From Nocardia sp. NBC_00565 (GTDB lineage: Bacteria > Actinomycetota > Actinomycetes > Mycobacteriales > Mycobacteriaceae): 64,000 nucleotides of DNA. The first letter of the stretch is position 1; each line of letters starts with the position of its first letter. The translations under genes and the position numbers were made by a program. The notes under the pieces were generated by a model. It was not told the origin of the DNA, ran no database searches, and worked only from the letters and a program-made list of their open reading frames with translations. Below are positions 11,365-21,263 of this stretch, one piece after another. The DNA lies in the NCBI RefSeq assembly GCF_036345915.1, contig NZ_CP107785.1:5394001-5458000 (forward strand), given 5' to 3'.

Positions 11365-11522
11365 CCGACAGATTCATACAACACGACATGTTGCGAGTCA
11401 CAAAGATGTGATTCCCGATCGGTAAGTACCTGGACGCTCGATTCGCAACCCGACACAACAGTGGCGCAGATCACAATTTCATACCGCAGCGGACTTCCAG
11501 CAAACCTCTTCGGCAGACAAAA

Positions 11523-11560
11523 AGGGCCGCCCCGCTCCGCGAACGGAGTGGGGCGGCCCT
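11523..11560 (-). terminator. Strong hairpin terminator of the FMN reductase gene
   Basis: A 17-bp stem (11523-11539 with 11544-11560, one G-U pair) and a CGAA tetraloop lie 18 bp beyond the stop codon at 11579. On the leftward strand the stem is followed by a run of five T, so it ends the leftward transcript before it reaches the nrd region. Confidence 0.88.
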
Positions 11561-11578
11561 GCATCCAGGAACGCGGCG

Positions 11579-12148
11579 CTAGGCGGACACCAGTTCGCCG
11601 CTGGTCGCCCGAACGAGTTCGTGCACGGTCGCGCCGAGCTGGGTCAGCGCCTCGGCATCATCACGGGGATGCGCCTCGGTGAACCGCGCGCCGAATCCAC
11701 CGAAGTGCAGGTGCGCGTCCTCCACGACGTTCGCGCCGGCCACACCGAGCGCCTTGACCACATCGCCGTGCGCCCACTTGGCCGCGTTCTGGCTGATCGA
11801 ACCGCTCACCACCGCGACCGGACGATCCTTGAGCGCACCGGCGCCGTAGGGGCGCGAGGCCCAGTCGATGGCGTTCTTCAGTACGGCCGGAATGGTGCCG
11901 TTGTACTCGGGGGTGACCAGCAGCAGCCCATTGGATTCGGCGACCGCGGCGCGCAGCGCCTGCGCGGCGGCGGGCACGGAGCCGGGCACGTCGAGGTCTT
12001 CGTTGTAGAACGGGATATCGGCGAGGCCCTCGTAGATGGTGATCTCGACGCCCTCCGGCGCGGTCTGCACCGCGGCCTCGGCGAGCCGACGGTTGATCGA
12101 TGCGGCACGGAGGCTGCCGATAAGAGCGAGGATGCGGGTCTGGGGCAT
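11579..12148 (-). CDS. NAD(P)H-dependent FMN reductase family protein
   Basis: The ATG at 12148 follows AGGAG and gives 189 residues; a longer frame upstream lacks a ribosome site. The protein has the flavodoxin-like fold of the NADPH-dependent FMN reductase family: the phosphate loop GSLRAASINRRLAEA (residues about 9-23), then TPEYNGTIPAVLKNAIDWASRP, the classic flavin-site signature, and a dimer-interface helix. It probably reduces FMN, quinones or nitro/azo compounds. It is divergent from a TetR gene whose operator lies between them, so it is the likely target of that repressor. The physiological substrate is unknown. Confidence 0.92.
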   Translation of the reverse strand: MPQTRILALIGSLRAASINRRLAEAAVQTAPEGVEITIYEGLADIPFYNEDLDVPGSVPAAAQALRAAVAESNGLLLVTPEYNGTIPAVLKNAIDWASRPYGAGALKDRPVAVVSGSISQNAAKWAHGDVVKALGVAGANVVEDAHLHFGGFGARFTEAHPRDDAEALTQLGATVHELVRATSGELVSA

Positions 12149-12199
12149 GACGACTCCTGGTGTACTGAATGTGGTGTCCGAACTTCTGCCTACACTAAC

Positions 12200-12213
12200 C
12201 GGACCATGGTCCG
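12200..12213. promoter_or_regulatory. Perfect palindromic operator between FMN reductase and TetR genes
   Basis: CGGACCATGGTCCG is a perfect 14-bp palindrome immediately after a -10-like TACACT (12191-12196) for the rightward gene. The position between divergent genes, one of which encodes a TetR protein, makes it the probable binding site for autoregulation. An ATG lies inside the palindrome and is therefore unlikely to be the regulator's start. Confidence 0.65.
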
Positions 12214-12244
12214 ATTCCATTCCCGGGAGAACCGCGAGAGGCCT

Positions 12245-12904
12245 GTGAGCTACAGCACATCCACGCCGGACGGAATGATGCCGGAGCGCCCTTTACTCGG
12301 CGTCGGTGCACCCCTGCCCGGAAACCACGAACGCGCGGACGCCGCGCGCAACCGCCAGTTACTTCTGGACGCAGCGCAACAGCTGGTACGCGAGCAAGGC
12401 GTAGACAGCCTAACGATGGATGCGCTCGCCAAACGGGCCGGCGTCGGCAAGGGCACCGTCTTCCGCCGCTTCGGCAGCAGGTCAGGGCTGCTGCGGGCAC
12501 TTTTGGATCATGCCGAGCGGAAATATCAGGAAGCGTTCATGTTCGGGCCGCCGCCGCTGGGGCCGGGGGCGGCACCGGTGGATCGGCTCATCGCCTTCGG
12601 GCGGGCCCGGCTGCTCGATATCGAGGTCGAAGGCGAACTGCACCGTGCCGCGGAGATCGGCGAGGCGAGCGACCGCTATACCGGCGCGCCGTACGAACTG
12701 CTCCGGTCGCATGTGTCGATGCTGTTGCGCCAGGCGAATATCGACGGCGATGCCACGCTGATCGCCGACGGGCTACTCGGCCTGCTCACGGCCGCGTTGG
12801 TGATGCATCAAATGCATGTCCTCGGCTACAGCCGGTGCCAGATCGGGGATAACTGGGAAGCCTTCGTTCGGCGCGTCGTCACCACGTTGCGCCCAGTAGA
12901 GTGA
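12245..12904 (+). CDS. TetR/AcrR-family transcriptional regulator
   Basis: I chose the GTG at 12245 (GAGAGG upstream) over an ATG inside the operator; the protein is then 219 residues. The N-terminal DNA-binding domain is clear at about residues 35-80 (NRQLLLDAAQQLVREQG...MDALAKRAGVGKGTVFRRFGSRSGLL), followed by an all-helical ligand-binding domain that does not reveal the ligand. It is divergent from the FMN reductase and lies 6 bp upstream of nadE, so it may be cotranscribed with nadE. Likely a local repressor of the reductase that responds to a redox-active or aromatic compound; this last point is inference. Confidence 0.9.
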   Translation: MSYSTSTPDGMMPERPLLGVGAPLPGNHERADAARNRQLLLDAAQQLVREQGVDSLTMDALAKRAGVGKGTVFRRFGSRSGLLRALLDHAERKYQEAFMFGPPPLGPGAAPVDRLIAFGRARLLDIEVEGELHRAAEIGEASDRYTGAPYELLRSHVSMLLRQANIDGDATLIADGLLGLLTAALVMHQMHVLGYSRCQIGDNWEAFVRRVVTTLRPVE

Positions 12905-12910
12905 CACGTC

Positions 12911-13777
12911 ATGGGGAACCTGCGTGCACAGATCATCGCCGAGTTGGGCGTCCAGTCGAGTATCGAACCGAAGGTCGAAGTACGGCGCCGGATCGATTTC
13001 CTCAAGGACTATCTGAGCGCAAGTCCCGCACGGGGTTTCGTCCTCGGCATCAGCGGCGGCCAGGACAGCGCGCTGACCGGGCGACTGTGCCAGCTCGCCG
13101 CCGAGGAGCTGCGCGCCGACGGCGTCGATGCCGCATTCCTCGCGGTGCGGCTGCCCTATGGTGTGCAGGCCGATGAGGCCGATGCCCGGATCGCACTGCG
13201 GTTCATCCAGCCCGACCGCTCGGTGGTGGTCAATATCCGCCCCGGCGCCAATGCCGTTGCCGCCGAGGTCGCCTCGTCACTGAGTTCACCCACCCCGTCG
13301 GCTCCGCCGACTGCCAACCCCCGGCACGTGGACAAACTGCGTGATTTCGTGCGCGGCAATGTCAAGGCCCGCGAACGCATGGTGATCCAGTACGCCATCG
13401 CCGGACAGGAGAACATGCTCGTCGTCGGCACCGATCACGCCGCCGAGGCGGTCACCGGCTTCTTCACCAAATTCGGCGACGGCGGCGTGGACATCACCCC
13501 GCTCACCGGACTCACCAAGCGTCAGGGCGCGGCCCTGCTGCAGGAACTCGGCGCACCGTCGAGCATCTGGTCCAAGGTCCCCACCGCCGACCTCGAGGAC
13601 GACCGCCCCGCGCTGCCCGACGAGGAGGCATTGGGTCTGCGCTACAGCGAGATCGATGACTATCTGGAGGGCAAGGACGTCACCCCCGAGGTCGCCGAGA
13701 AGCTGGAGACGATGTTCCGGAACACCCGCCACAAGCGCACCGTGCCGGTCACACCGCTCGACACTTGGTGGCGCTGA
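12911..13777 (+). CDS. nadE: Ammonia-dependent NAD+ synthetase
   Basis: The 288-residue protein catalyses the last step of NAD biosynthesis, amidation of nicotinic acid adenine dinucleotide with ATP. The PP-loop [10 protein letters not shown] is at about residues 46-55, and [20 protein letters not shown] and [20 protein letters not shown] match the acceptor-binding segments of the short, ammonia-only NadE group. It lacks the glutaminase domain of the long mycobacterial NadE, so this enzyme would use free ammonia. It follows the TetR gene by 6 bp and has no strong ribosome site of its own, which suggests translational coupling. Confidence 0.95.
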   Translation: MGNLRAQIIAELGVQSSIEPKVEVRRRIDFLKDYLSASPARGFVLGISGGQDSALTGRLCQLAAEELRADGVDAAFLAVRLPYGVQADEADARIALRFIQPDRSVVVNIRPGANAVAAEVASSLSSPTPSAPPTANPRHVDKLRDFVRGNVKARERMVIQYAIAGQENMLVVGTDHAAEAVTGFFTKFGDGGVDITPLTGLTKRQGAALLQELGAPSSIWSKVPTADLEDDRPALPDEEALGLRYSEIDDYLEGKDVTPEVAEKLETMFRNTRHKRTVPVTPLDTWWR

Positions 13778-13792
13778 GTACTTCCGGTCGGG

Positions 13793-14194
13793 CTACTTCC
13801 GGTCCGCTTCCTCGATCAGCCTGCGGTGCAGTTCCGTGGTCATCGCATGAATGGACTTCGTCAGCTCGAGATCGGACTTGAGCTGTAACTCCTGCTCGGT
13901 GAAGTCGTGGTCGGCCTTCAACTGCTGGAACTGCGCCTGCCGGTTCTGGCCGATCATCACGAAAGTCGACAGGAAGATCGCCTCCAGCGAGACGACCAGT
14001 GTCAGGGTCGGCCACGGACTCTTCTCGAACCACAGCATCCAGACCGCGAACAACACCGCGTGGATATAGACGAACTGCATCGACCCGGCGAACTTGGTGA
14101 TCTGGTCGGCGAGCCGGAGCTGGAGGCTGGCCGCCCGCATCTCCTGCTGCTTCAGGACGGTGGGATGCAGCGGCGACTTCGGCGGCTTCAGCAT
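13793..14194 (-). CDS. DUF1003-family membrane protein
   Basis: The ATG at 14194 (AGGAGG about 11 bases upstream) gives 133 residues. Two hydrophobic helices (around residues 40-60 and 67-90, with FAGSMQFVYIHAVLFAVWMLW and LTLVVSLEAIFLSTFVMI) carry the sequence pattern of DUF1003 proteins, followed by a charged helical C-terminus (QFQQLKADHDFTEQELQLKSDLEL). The family occurs widely in actinobacteria with no established function. It converges with nadE with only 15 bp between stops. Confidence 0.85.
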   Translation of the reverse strand: MLKPPKSPLHPTVLKQQEMRAASLQLRLADQITKFAGSMQFVYIHAVLFAVWMLWFEKSPWPTLTLVVSLEAIFLSTFVMIGQNRQAQFQQLKADHDFTEQELQLKSDLELTKSIHAMTTELHRRLIEEADRK

Positions 14195-14404
14195 GGGACG
14201 GTCGGCCTCCTCGAAGTGGAGCAACGAAATGCGTTGGCGCCGATGCTAACGCGGTCCCTTCCCCCGCACAGGGTCGCGGACACTCCCAGCGCGAGTTCCA
14301 CCGGCGCCATCGCACTGTTCGCCGCTGCGCCGACACGATCAGCAGCGGCCATGGCGTGTCCCGACCAACCACCTGACAGTCGGCGGGCGGACGAGACAGG
14401 AGGG

Positions 14405-14647
14405 TCAGCCGCCTGCGAAGGGAGGGAGGACGTCGACCCGGGGGGTGAGGAGGGCGGAGGGGTCGCGGGTTAGTTCGTCGCCGACGAGGTAGGCGCAGAC
14501 GGCGAGCATTTTGTCGAGGTCGGGGCCGTAGGAGTCGGCGAGGATGGTGCGCAGATCGGCGACCGTGGCGTCGGCCGGGAAATCCAGGGTTTCCCGATCC
14601 TTGCCGACGGCGTCGGCGATCGCGGCGAAGTAGCGGATCTCAACCAC
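14405..14647 (-). CDS. moaD: MoaD, small subunit of molybdopterin synthase
   Basis: A GTG start at 14647, overlapping the end of moaA by 8 bp, gives an 80-residue ubiquitin-fold protein ([15 protein letters not shown]...) ending in LPPFAGG. The C-terminal Gly-Gly is the site that is adenylated and then thiocarboxylated so that sulfur can be delivered to cyclic pyranopterin. Size and motif are exactly those of MoaD. The overlap with moaA indicates translational coupling. Its partner MoaE is encoded on the other strand at 18.2 kb. Confidence 0.93.
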   Translation of the reverse strand: MVEIRYFAAIADAVGKDRETLDFPADATVADLRTILADSYGPDLDKMLAVCAYLVGDELTRDPSALLTPRVDVLPPFAGG

Positions 14648-15698
14648 CGATGGCTCCCATCGTGCGTTCCGGGGGGATGAAGTCCTCGGCATCGATACCG
14701 TGGCCGGCCCACTTGTTCCACATGGCGCCGCGCCAGATGGTGGCGATCTCATCGTCGTCGGCGCCCATGCGCAGCGCATTGCGGACATCGAATTCCTGAT
14801 CGCTGAACAGGCACGACCGCAGCATGCCGTCGGCGGTGAGCCGGGTCCGGTCGCAGGTGTCGCAGAACTTGCGGGTCACCGTCGCGATGATGCCGACGGT
14901 GGCCGGGCCGCCGTCGACGAGCCACTGCTCCGCGGGGGCCGACGGATCCGAACGGCCCGCCTCGGTGAGGGTGAACCGAGTGCCGAGCACATCGAGCAAT
15001 TCGGCCGCGGTCACCATATTGGCGCGGGCCCATTCGTGATCGGCGTCCAGCGGCATCTCCTCGATGAACCGCAGTTGGCAGCACTCGTCCAGACACCACC
15101 GCAGCAGATCCGGCGCACCGGCGAGAGTGTCGCGCATCAGCACGGCGTTGATCTTCATCGGCGCGAGACCGACGTCCCTGGCGGCGCGGATGCCCGCGAA
15201 GACCGACTCGAGTCGGTCGCGTCGGGTCAGCCGGGCGAAGCCGAGCCGATCCACCGTATCCAGCGAGACATTCACCCGGCTCAGCCCGGCGGCCGCGAGT
15301 CCGCGGGCCCGATGGGCCAGACCGACACCATTGGTCGTCATGGAAAGCGGGGTCCCGGGCACCAGCGCGTGGCAGCCCGCGATGATCCGCTCGAGATCGC
15401 GGCGCAGCAGCGGCTCGCCGCCGGTGAACCTGACCTCGCGCACCCCCAACTCCCGCACCGCGAGCGCGACCAGGCGCCCGATCTCCTCGACGGTCAGTAG
15501 TTCGTCCTGCGGAATCGCGGGCAGGCCCTCCTCGGGCATGCAATAGGTGCAGCGCAGCGAGCACTTCTCGGTGATCGATACGCGCAGATCGCGTGCCGTC
15601 CGCCCGAATCGATCCACCAGGTACGGCGTGTCCGGGCGTCCGTCGAGGGAGGGCAGCCTGGACCGCACGGCGGGAATCCCCATCTCGACCAGCGTCAC
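14640..15698 (-). CDS. moaA: GTP 3',8-cyclase MoaA (radical SAM)
   Basis: MoaA starts molybdenum-cofactor synthesis by rearranging GTP. The radical-SAM cluster motif CSLRCTYC lies near residue 50, followed by the [16 protein letters not shown] segment for SAM binding. The C-terminal second 4Fe-4S cluster motif is present as [20 protein letters not shown]. The C-terminus ends GAIGG, the Gly-Gly tail typical of MoaA. I chose the GTG at 15698 (352 residues). A CATAAT hexamer only 6-7 bases before it suggests a leaderless transcript. It is cotranscribed with moaD. Confidence 0.95.
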   Translation of the reverse strand: MTLVEMGIPAVRSRLPSLDGRPDTPYLVDRFGRTARDLRVSITEKCSLRCTYCMPEEGLPAIPQDELLTVEEIGRLVALAVRELGVREVRFTGGEPLLRRDLERIIAGCHALVPGTPLSMTTNGVGLAHRARGLAAAGLSRVNVSLDTVDRLGFARLTRRDRLESVFAGIRAARDVGLAPMKINAVLMRDTLAGAPDLLRWCLDECCQLRFIEEMPLDADHEWARANMVTAAELLDVLGTRFTLTEAGRSDPSAPAEQWLVDGGPATVGIIATVTRKFCDTCDRTRLTADGMLRSCLFSDQEFDVRNALRMGADDDEIATIWRGAMWNKWAGHGIDAEDFIPPERTMGAIGG

Positions 15699-15838
15699 AA
15701 GTCCATTATGACCGGTCCGCGTGCTGTGCTCACGGGCAGACCGCACCATTCTGGCCTCACAAAGACCGAGATCAGCAGGTGAGTGTTCGTGCGAAACGAC
15801 AAGAGAACCCGCTACCGATCGGCGATTAGGCTGGCCGC

Positions 15839-17107
15839 ATGACCTCGCGCTCCGCCACCTCCGGTGGCCACCGGCAACCCCGCCCCGCCGCGGCCCGGTC
15901 CGTCGACGCGTACCGCGACACCATCGAGCAGTTGTTGCGCCCGCTGGCCGCGCGGGCGGTCGAATCCGTCGCCGTGCCCGCGGCGCTGGGCCGACAGCTG
16001 GCCGAGGATCTGCACGCTCCGGTGGACCTGCCGGTATTCCGCAATTCCGCGATGGACGGTTACGCGGTGCGCGCCGAATCGGTGGTGGTCACGCCGGTGA
16101 CGCTGCCGCTGGCCGGTGTGGTCGCCGCGGGCGCCGCCGGACAGACGCCGTTACCGCCCGGCGCGGCCATGAAGGTGATGACGGGTGCGCCGATTCCGCC
16201 GGGCGCCGATTGTGTGGTGCCAGTGGAGGACGTGCGCAGCGACGGCGCGATGGTGACCGTCGAACGGGGCCGCACCGCGGGCGAGTTCGTGCGCGAACCG
16301 GGTACCGACGTGCGCACCGGCGACCTGCTGGCGCGAGCGGGAACCATCTTGGCGCCCCGCCACATTGCCGCGCTGGCGGCGGTCGGGCTACCGACGGTGC
16401 CGGTCTTCCAGCCGATTCGCGCGGCGGTCATCACCACCGGCGACGAACTCGTCTGTGCCGGAACACCATTGCGCCCCGGCCAGATCTACAACTCCAACGG
16501 CATCGCCCTCGCCGCCGCGCTCACCGCCAACAGTGTCGAGGTCGTTTCGGTCGAGCACAGCACCGACGATCCGGCGAAATTCCGCGCATTGCTCACCGCC
16601 GCAACGGCATCCGCCGATGTCGTGTTCACCTCCGGTGGGGTCTCCAAGGGTGATTTCGAGGTGGTCAAGGATGTCCTGCGGCCGCTGGGCGGCGAATTCG
16701 GCTCGGTCGCGGTGCAACCCGGTGGGCCACAGGGTCTCACCGTCGTCGACGGCGTGCCGGTACTGAGCTTTCCCGGAAATCCGGTGAGCACCATGGTGTC
16801 CTTCGAGGTATTCGCCCGGCCCATGCTGCGCCGGCTCGCGGGCCTGCCCGAGGTGCAGATCTATCAGGTCCCGCTGCGCAATCCGGTGCGCTCGCCCGAG
16901 GGGCGTCGCCAATTCCTGCGCGGACAACTCGTGCGCGAGGACGGCGCGGCACCCGGCTTGTATCGCGGACCCGCGGCCGTCGAAGTCGTGTCCGGGCCCG
17001 GTTCCCATCTCATCGCGGGCATGGCCTGGGCGGATGTGCTGATCGATGTGCCGGCGGAGGTCACCTCGCTGGCCGTCGGCGCGACTGTGCGAGTGTGGTT
17101 GCTATGA
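15839..17107 (+). CDS. moeA: Molybdopterin molybdenumtransferase MoeA
   Basis: The 422-residue enzyme inserts molybdate into adenylated molybdopterin. Seen: the N-terminal segment [14 protein letters not shown], the [13 protein letters not shown] region, the MoCF/MPT-binding motifs TTGDELV and [21 protein letters not shown], and [20 protein letters not shown] in the C-terminal half. A TAGGCT hexamer ends six bases before the ATG, so the mRNA may be leaderless. The last codons overlap the moaC-moaB gene by the ATGA arrangement. It is the first gene of a moeA-moaCB-moaE operon divergent from moaA-moaD. Confidence 0.95.
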   Translation: MTSRSATSGGHRQPRPAAARSVDAYRDTIEQLLRPLAARAVESVAVPAALGRQLAEDLHAPVDLPVFRNSAMDGYAVRAESVVVTPVTLPLAGVVAAGAAGQTPLPPGAAMKVMTGAPIPPGADCVVPVEDVRSDGAMVTVERGRTAGEFVREPGTDVRTGDLLARAGTILAPRHIAALAAVGLPTVPVFQPIRAAVITTGDELVCAGTPLRPGQIYNSNGIALAAALTANSVEVVSVEHSTDDPAKFRALLTAATASADVVFTSGGVSKGDFEVVKDVLRPLGGEFGSVAVQPGGPQGLTVVDGVPVLSFPGNPVSTMVSFEVFARPMLRRLAGLPEVQIYQVPLRNPVRSPEGRRQFLRGQLVREDGAAPGLYRGPAAVEVVSGPGSHLIAGMAWADVLIDVPAEVTSLAVGATVRVWLL

Positions 17108-18165
17108 GTGAGTTGTCCCATGTCGACCGGGAAGGGCGCGCCCGCATGGTCGATGTGAGCGCGAAATCCGACAGCACCCGGATCGCGGTCGCGGCCGGTG
17201 AGTTGCGGACCACCGCCGAGGTGATCGCACTGGTGCGGGCCGACGACATGCCGAAGGCCGATGTGCTGTCCACCGCGCGGATCGCCGGAATCGCGGGTGC
17301 GAAGAAGACCTCGGAACTCATTCCGCTGTGCCATCAGCTGGCACTGTCCTCGGTCAAGGTCGAGTTCGGCTTCACCGACACCACCATCACGATCGAGGCG
17401 AGCGCGAAGACCAAGGGCCCCACCGGTGTCGAGATGGAGGCACTCACCGCGGTCGCGGTGGCTGGTTTGACGCTGCACGACATGGTGAAGGCGGTCGATC
17501 CGGCGGCGACACTGAACGGCGTGCGGCTGCTCACCAAAGAGGGTGGCAAACACGGACATTGGGAGCGACCCGAGGAGCAGGCGCCGGACACCACGATCCG
17601 GTTGCTGGAGAACGAGGCACCCGCAACCGAATCCGCCATCGAAACCGCGGATGACGAACAGCCGGAAGACTTCTCCGATACCGAATCGCGAACGGCGGTG
17701 GTGCTGGTCGCCTCGACCGGCGCCGCGATCGGCACTCGCGTGGACACCACCGGCCCGGTGCTCGCGGAATGGCTTGGCGAACTCGGCTTTTCGGTGCGCG
17801 GCCCGCTGATATACGCGGACGCCGAGATCGAGATCGGCCTCGTCGACGCGCTGCGCTTCGCGCCGTCGCTGGTGGTCAGCACCGGCGGCACCGGCGCCTC
17901 CCCCACCGATGCGACACCCGAGGCGACGCTGGCCGTGCTCGATCGCGAATTGCCGGGTGTCGCCGAGGCGATTCGCCAGCGCGGCACCGCGAAGTTCCCG
18001 CTGGCCGCGCTCAGCCGCGGGGTGGCCGGACTGGCGGGCCGATCGGTCATCGTGAATCTGCCCGGCTCCCCCGGTGGGGTCAAAGACGGTATGGCGGTGC
18101 TCGAACCGCTGCTGGATCATCTGCTAGCGCAAGTAGCCGGAGGCGGCAACCATGACAACAAGTGA
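17104..18165 (+). CDS. moaCB: Bifunctional MoaC-MoaB fusion
   Basis: From the ATG at 17104 the protein has 353 residues. Residues about 1-160 are MoaC, cyclic pyranopterin monophosphate synthase (signatures KADVLSTARIAGIAGAKKT, IPLCHQL, TGVEMEALTAVAVAGLTLHDMVKA). A variable acidic linker of about 35 residues follows. Residues about 195-350 form a MoaB/MogA domain that adenylates molybdopterin (STGGTGASPTDATPEAT, LAALSRGVAGLAGRSVIVNLPGSPGGVKDGM). MoaC-MoaB fusions are known in actinobacteria. Fusion puts an early and a late step of the pathway in one chain, between MoeA and MoaE. Confidence 0.94.
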   Translation: MSELSHVDREGRARMVDVSAKSDSTRIAVAAGELRTTAEVIALVRADDMPKADVLSTARIAGIAGAKKTSELIPLCHQLALSSVKVEFGFTDTTITIEASAKTKGPTGVEMEALTAVAVAGLTLHDMVKAVDPAATLNGVRLLTKEGGKHGHWERPEEQAPDTTIRLLENEAPATESAIETADDEQPEDFSDTESRTAVVLVASTGAAIGTRVDTTGPVLAEWLGELGFSVRGPLIYADAEIEIGLVDALRFAPSLVVSTGGTGASPTDATPEATLAVLDRELPGVAEAIRQRGTAKFPLAALSRGVAGLAGRSVIVNLPGSPGGVKDGMAVLEPLLDHLLAQVAGGGNHDNK

Positions 18166-18589
18166 ATTCGCGGCCGTGCGCCTGGCCGGCATCAGCGATC
18201 AGCCGTTGGATCCGGCCGCGGTCGAGGCCGCGGTCACCGGACCGGAGCACGGCGCGGTGGTGGTCTTCACCGGCAAGGTGCGCGATCACGATGGCGGACA
18301 GGCGGTTTCCGCGCTGGAGTACTCCGCGCATCCGGAAGCCGAACGGTTTCTGCGCAATTGCTGTGCCGAACTCGCCGCACGCTCCGGGCTACCGGTCGCG
18401 GCCGTCCACCGGATCGGGCCGCTGACCGTCGGCGATCTCGCGATCGTTGTCGCGGCCGCCGCCCCGCACCGCGCCGAGGCCTTTGCCACCTGTGCGGAAT
18501 TGGTGGATCGGATCAAGCACGAGGTGCCGATCTGGAAGCGCCAGTTGTTCGCCGACGGACTCTCGGAATGGGTAAACGCCTGCGGGTAA
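18152..18589 (+). CDS. moaE: MoaE, large subunit of molybdopterin synthase
   Basis: The 145-residue protein is the catalytic subunit that accepts sulfur from MoaD thiocarboxylate. Seen: GAVVVFTGKVRDHDGG near residues 35-50, LEYSAHPEAE, RIGPLTVGDLAIVVAAAAPHRAEAF, and the catalytic-lysine segment IKHEVPIWKRQLFADG. It overlaps the preceding gene by 14 bp, so translation is coupled. It closes the moeA-moaCB-moaE operon. Confidence 0.95.
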   Translation: MTTSEFAAVRLAGISDQPLDPAAVEAAVTGPEHGAVVVFTGKVRDHDGGQAVSALEYSAHPEAERFLRNCCAELAARSGLPVAAVHRIGPLTVGDLAIVVAAAAPHRAEAFATCAELVDRIKHEVPIWKRQLFADGLSEWVNACG

Positions 18590-18735
18590 AGGGCCATTGC
18601 CGATGATTAACCGCACGGTCAGCGACCGTCGAGTTGGCCGAAACAACACTGTGACGCGATTCCAATGACGATTCAATACCCCGGAGTTAGGTTCTCCCCC
18701 AGAAGATTCGTCGATCCGCGTCAGAAGGGGACGTA

Positions 18736-19746
18736 GTGGGAACCGATCAGGTATTGCTGCACAGATTCGTCATCGCGCAGCTCACCGCGGCGGGCCTGGA
18801 CCGAGATCGATTGATCCGCGAGACCGGACTACCCGAATGGACCATGGCGGGCGAGGACGTGCACCTACCGAGCCACACCTTCTCCCGACTCTGGGAACTC
18901 GGCGAACACGGGCTCGGCGATCCGAATGTCGCACTGAATGTGGCCAGTCGCTACCAGCTCAACAGCCTCGGCCTCTACGACTATCTGTTCTCCACCGCGC
19001 CGACGCTCGGTGCGGGCTTGGCGACCTGCGGCCCCTACGTCGCCGCGGTGACCACCAATCACCGCTTCAACCTGGTCACCGAGAACGAGCACGAGGTCAC
19101 CCTCTACCTCGACATGATCGACGGCGAGGGCCGCGGCCGCGACCTCACCCAACTGTGGGGGTTGGCGGCGGTCCTCAGCCGGGCGCGGCGGGTGGTCCGC
19201 GAACCGATCGTTGCGCTGCGAGTGGCACTGCGGCAGCGCGCACCGGCCAAATCCGATACTTTCATCGAGGTATTCGGCACCGCCGCGATCGAATTCGACG
19301 CGCCGGTCGATGCGATGACCTTCCGCGCCGCCGATATGGAACTGCCGCTGACCACCAGCGATCCGGTGCTGGCCACCGTACTGCAGCCGCTCGCCGACGC
19401 ACTCCCGCCACCGCCGCCGTTGGCGACCGCGTGGTCGGATCGGGTCGCGGCCGCAGTGGCCGACGCGCTGGAGCAGGGTGAGGTCTCGCTGGAGCAGGTG
19501 GCCCGCCGACTCGCTACCAGCCCGCGCACACTGCAGCGCAGATTGATGGAGTCGGGCACCACGTGGCGACTGGAACTGGACCGAGCGCGCAATGCGCGCC
19601 TCGCACAGGCGTCCGCGGGTGGGCTGCCATTGAGCAGAACACGCCAAGCCGAACTACTCGGATACTCCGATGTCGGCTCGATGCGGCGGGCGGCCCGGCG
19701 TCGATCCATGACCCAGCTCATGTACCGATCGGACCTACCCGCCTGA
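18736..19746 (+). CDS. AraC-family transcriptional regulator
   Basis: The GTG start gives 336 residues. The first 200 residues match the arabinose-binding-type N-terminal domain found in mycobacterial AraC proteins that act near lipid or redox genes (LGLYDYLFSTAPTLGAGLATCGPYVAAVTTNHRFN). The C-terminal helix-turn-helix region includes VSLEQVARRLATSPRTLQRRLMESGTTWR. The second helix-turn-helix (AELLGYSDVGSMRRAARRRSMTQLM) departs from the usual consensus, so DNA binding may rely mainly on the first. Its target is unknown; flanking genes are convergent or unrelated. Confidence 0.88.
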   Translation: MGTDQVLLHRFVIAQLTAAGLDRDRLIRETGLPEWTMAGEDVHLPSHTFSRLWELGEHGLGDPNVALNVASRYQLNSLGLYDYLFSTAPTLGAGLATCGPYVAAVTTNHRFNLVTENEHEVTLYLDMIDGEGRGRDLTQLWGLAAVLSRARRVVREPIVALRVALRQRAPAKSDTFIEVFGTAAIEFDAPVDAMTFRAADMELPLTTSDPVLATVLQPLADALPPPPPLATAWSDRVAAAVADALEQGEVSLEQVARRLATSPRTLQRRLMESGTTWRLELDRARNARLAQASAGGLPLSRTRQAELLGYSDVGSMRRAARRRSMTQLMYRSDLPA

Positions 19747-19755
19747 TCCGCCCCA

Positions 19756-19947
19756 TCACACCTTCAGGAAGGTGGCGGCGATCCGCCAGAACGTGGAGTC
19801 CTCGATGGCGCGGAAATCCCAGCTGTCGGCGATATCTCGGGTCGCGGCGACAATGGCGGCCACATCGAAATCATCGCGAGTAGCGGTGCCCTTGGCCTCC
19901 AGTGCGGCGACCACATACGCGGTGGCGCTCTCCCAGGTCTCTGACAC
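19756..19947 (-). CDS. Small conserved-looking hypothetical protein (63 aa)
   Basis: The GTG at 19947 is preceded by GGAGAG. The protein begins VSETWESATAYVVAALEAKGTATRDDFDVAAIVAATRDI and ends FWRIAATFLKV. It is helical, soluble and shaped like many short Nocardia hypotheticals of unknown role. A longer reading frame upstream is Arg-rich and lacks a start signal. No function can be assigned. Confidence 0.6.
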   Translation of the reverse strand: MSETWESATAYVVAALEAKGTATRDDFDVAAIVAATRDIADSWDFRAIEDSTFWRIAATFLKV

Positions 19948-20142
19948 GGAACTCTCCAATCGGTCGTAGAGACAAATACGGTCGATCGCGGTTCGGCGAC
20001 GAGCCAGCACCGCGCACGGCAAGTTCGCTCCGTTGCGCACGTGCCGCGCGCGGCGGGGCACATGTGTCAGTTTCGTGTCCGCGCGGTGGCGCGCCAAGTA
20101 CCGAACGCGCCAGCTTCGAGCAGAACCCGCCAACTTGCGGTG

Positions 20143-21192
20143 TCAGTGCGGGGTGTAGCGCCAGATGCCGAGCATCGCTTGGGGATCCAGCGGTTCGGCG
20201 GCGGTGTGCACCGTGTCGTGTAAACGTGCGAGCGCCGCGTCGGCGGGCAGGCCCGCGCCGATCAAGACCAACTGAGTGGTGCGCGATTCGCCGCGTGACC
20301 AGGAGTCCGGCTCGAAAACGATATGGCGACCGACCATGTGCAGCACGAACTTCCGGCGTTCGGCCGCGACACCGAAGGCGGCGAAACCCTTGGCGCGGAA
20401 CAGGCCGGGCGGCGGGTCCTCGAGGAATTCGATCAGGCGGCGCGGATCCAATTCCCGTTCGCTGGTGAAGGACACGCTGGTGTAGTCGTCGTGCAGATGC
20501 CGGTGCGCGGCGTGGTCATGGTCGTGGTGGTGCTCGTGGTCGTGCTCGGCGAGCAGTTCGTCGAAGCTCAATTGTTCGGCGACCCGCGGTATTTCACGCA
20601 GCGGCTCGTCGAACAGCAGACCCGGGTCGATGCGCCCGTGTGTGGTCGCGTAGACCGGCACCTGCCCGATCAACTCGATGATCTCCTGCCGCAACCGATC
20701 CAGCCGATCGCGCGGCACCCGATCGGCCTTGTTCAGCACCACCAGATCCGCGAGTCGCAGATGGGTGGCGAGTTCGGGATGACGCTCGCGACTGTCCGGG
20801 AACTGTTCGGCGTCGACCACTTCGACCAGACCGCCGTAGCGGATGCGCGGGTTCTCGGTGCCCACCACCATCCGAATCAGATTGCGCGGTTCGGCCAGGC
20901 CGCTGGCCTCCACCACGATCACATCGATCTTGGCGCGCGGTTGCGCCAGCCTGGTGAACAGCTCATCCAGTTCACCGACGTCCACCGCACAGCAGACGCA
21001 GCCGTTGCCGAGCGACACCATCGCATCGACCTGTCCGGCCACCAGCATCGAATCGATATTGATGGCCCCGAAATCGTTGACCACCACCCCGATCCGCGTG
21101 CCCCGGTTGTTGCGCAGCAGATGGTTGAGCAGCGTTGTCTTCCCGGATCCGAGAAACCCGGCGACGATCAGAACAGGTATCCGCTCGGCCAC
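20143..21192 (-). CDS. CobW/G3E-family GTPase, probable metallochaperone
   Basis: The 349-residue protein has the G3E GTPase set: Walker A GFLGSGKTTLLNHLL (residues 12-26), the switch-region metal motif GCVCC (CxCC type), VVEASGLAEP, and the guanine-specificity motif NKAD. A histidine-rich stretch (EHDHEHHHDHDHAAHRHLHDD) near residue 220 points to zinc, cobalt or nickel binding, and the C-terminal CobW domain is present. Family members insert or deliver metals at the cost of GTP. I see no obvious Zur box, but the leader carries the same small hairpin as the nrdH leader. Confidence 0.92.
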   Translation of the reverse strand: MAERIPVLIVAGFLGSGKTTLLNHLLRNNRGTRIGVVVNDFGAINIDSMLVAGQVDAMVSLGNGCVCCAVDVGELDELFTRLAQPRAKIDVIVVEASGLAEPRNLIRMVVGTENPRIRYGGLVEVVDAEQFPDSRERHPELATHLRLADLVVLNKADRVPRDRLDRLRQEIIELIGQVPVYATTHGRIDPGLLFDEPLREIPRVAEQLSFDELLAEHDHEHHHDHDHAAHRHLHDDYTSVSFTSERELDPRRLIEFLEDPPPGLFRAKGFAAFGVAAERRKFVLHMVGRHIVFEPDSWSRGESRTTQLVLIGAGLPADAALARLHDTVHTAAEPLDPQAMLGIWRYTPH

Positions 21193-21263
21193 CCGGCAGA
21201 GTCTATTGGCAGCACCTGCGGCGCTGTACGTTCGCGGGCCCCGATATCACGCTGACCCTTTCG

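Noticed and set aside
12206..12904. ATG at 12206 as the start of the TetR gene
   Set aside because: It lies inside the perfect palindromic operator and lacks a ribosome site; the GTG at 12245 has GAGAGG.
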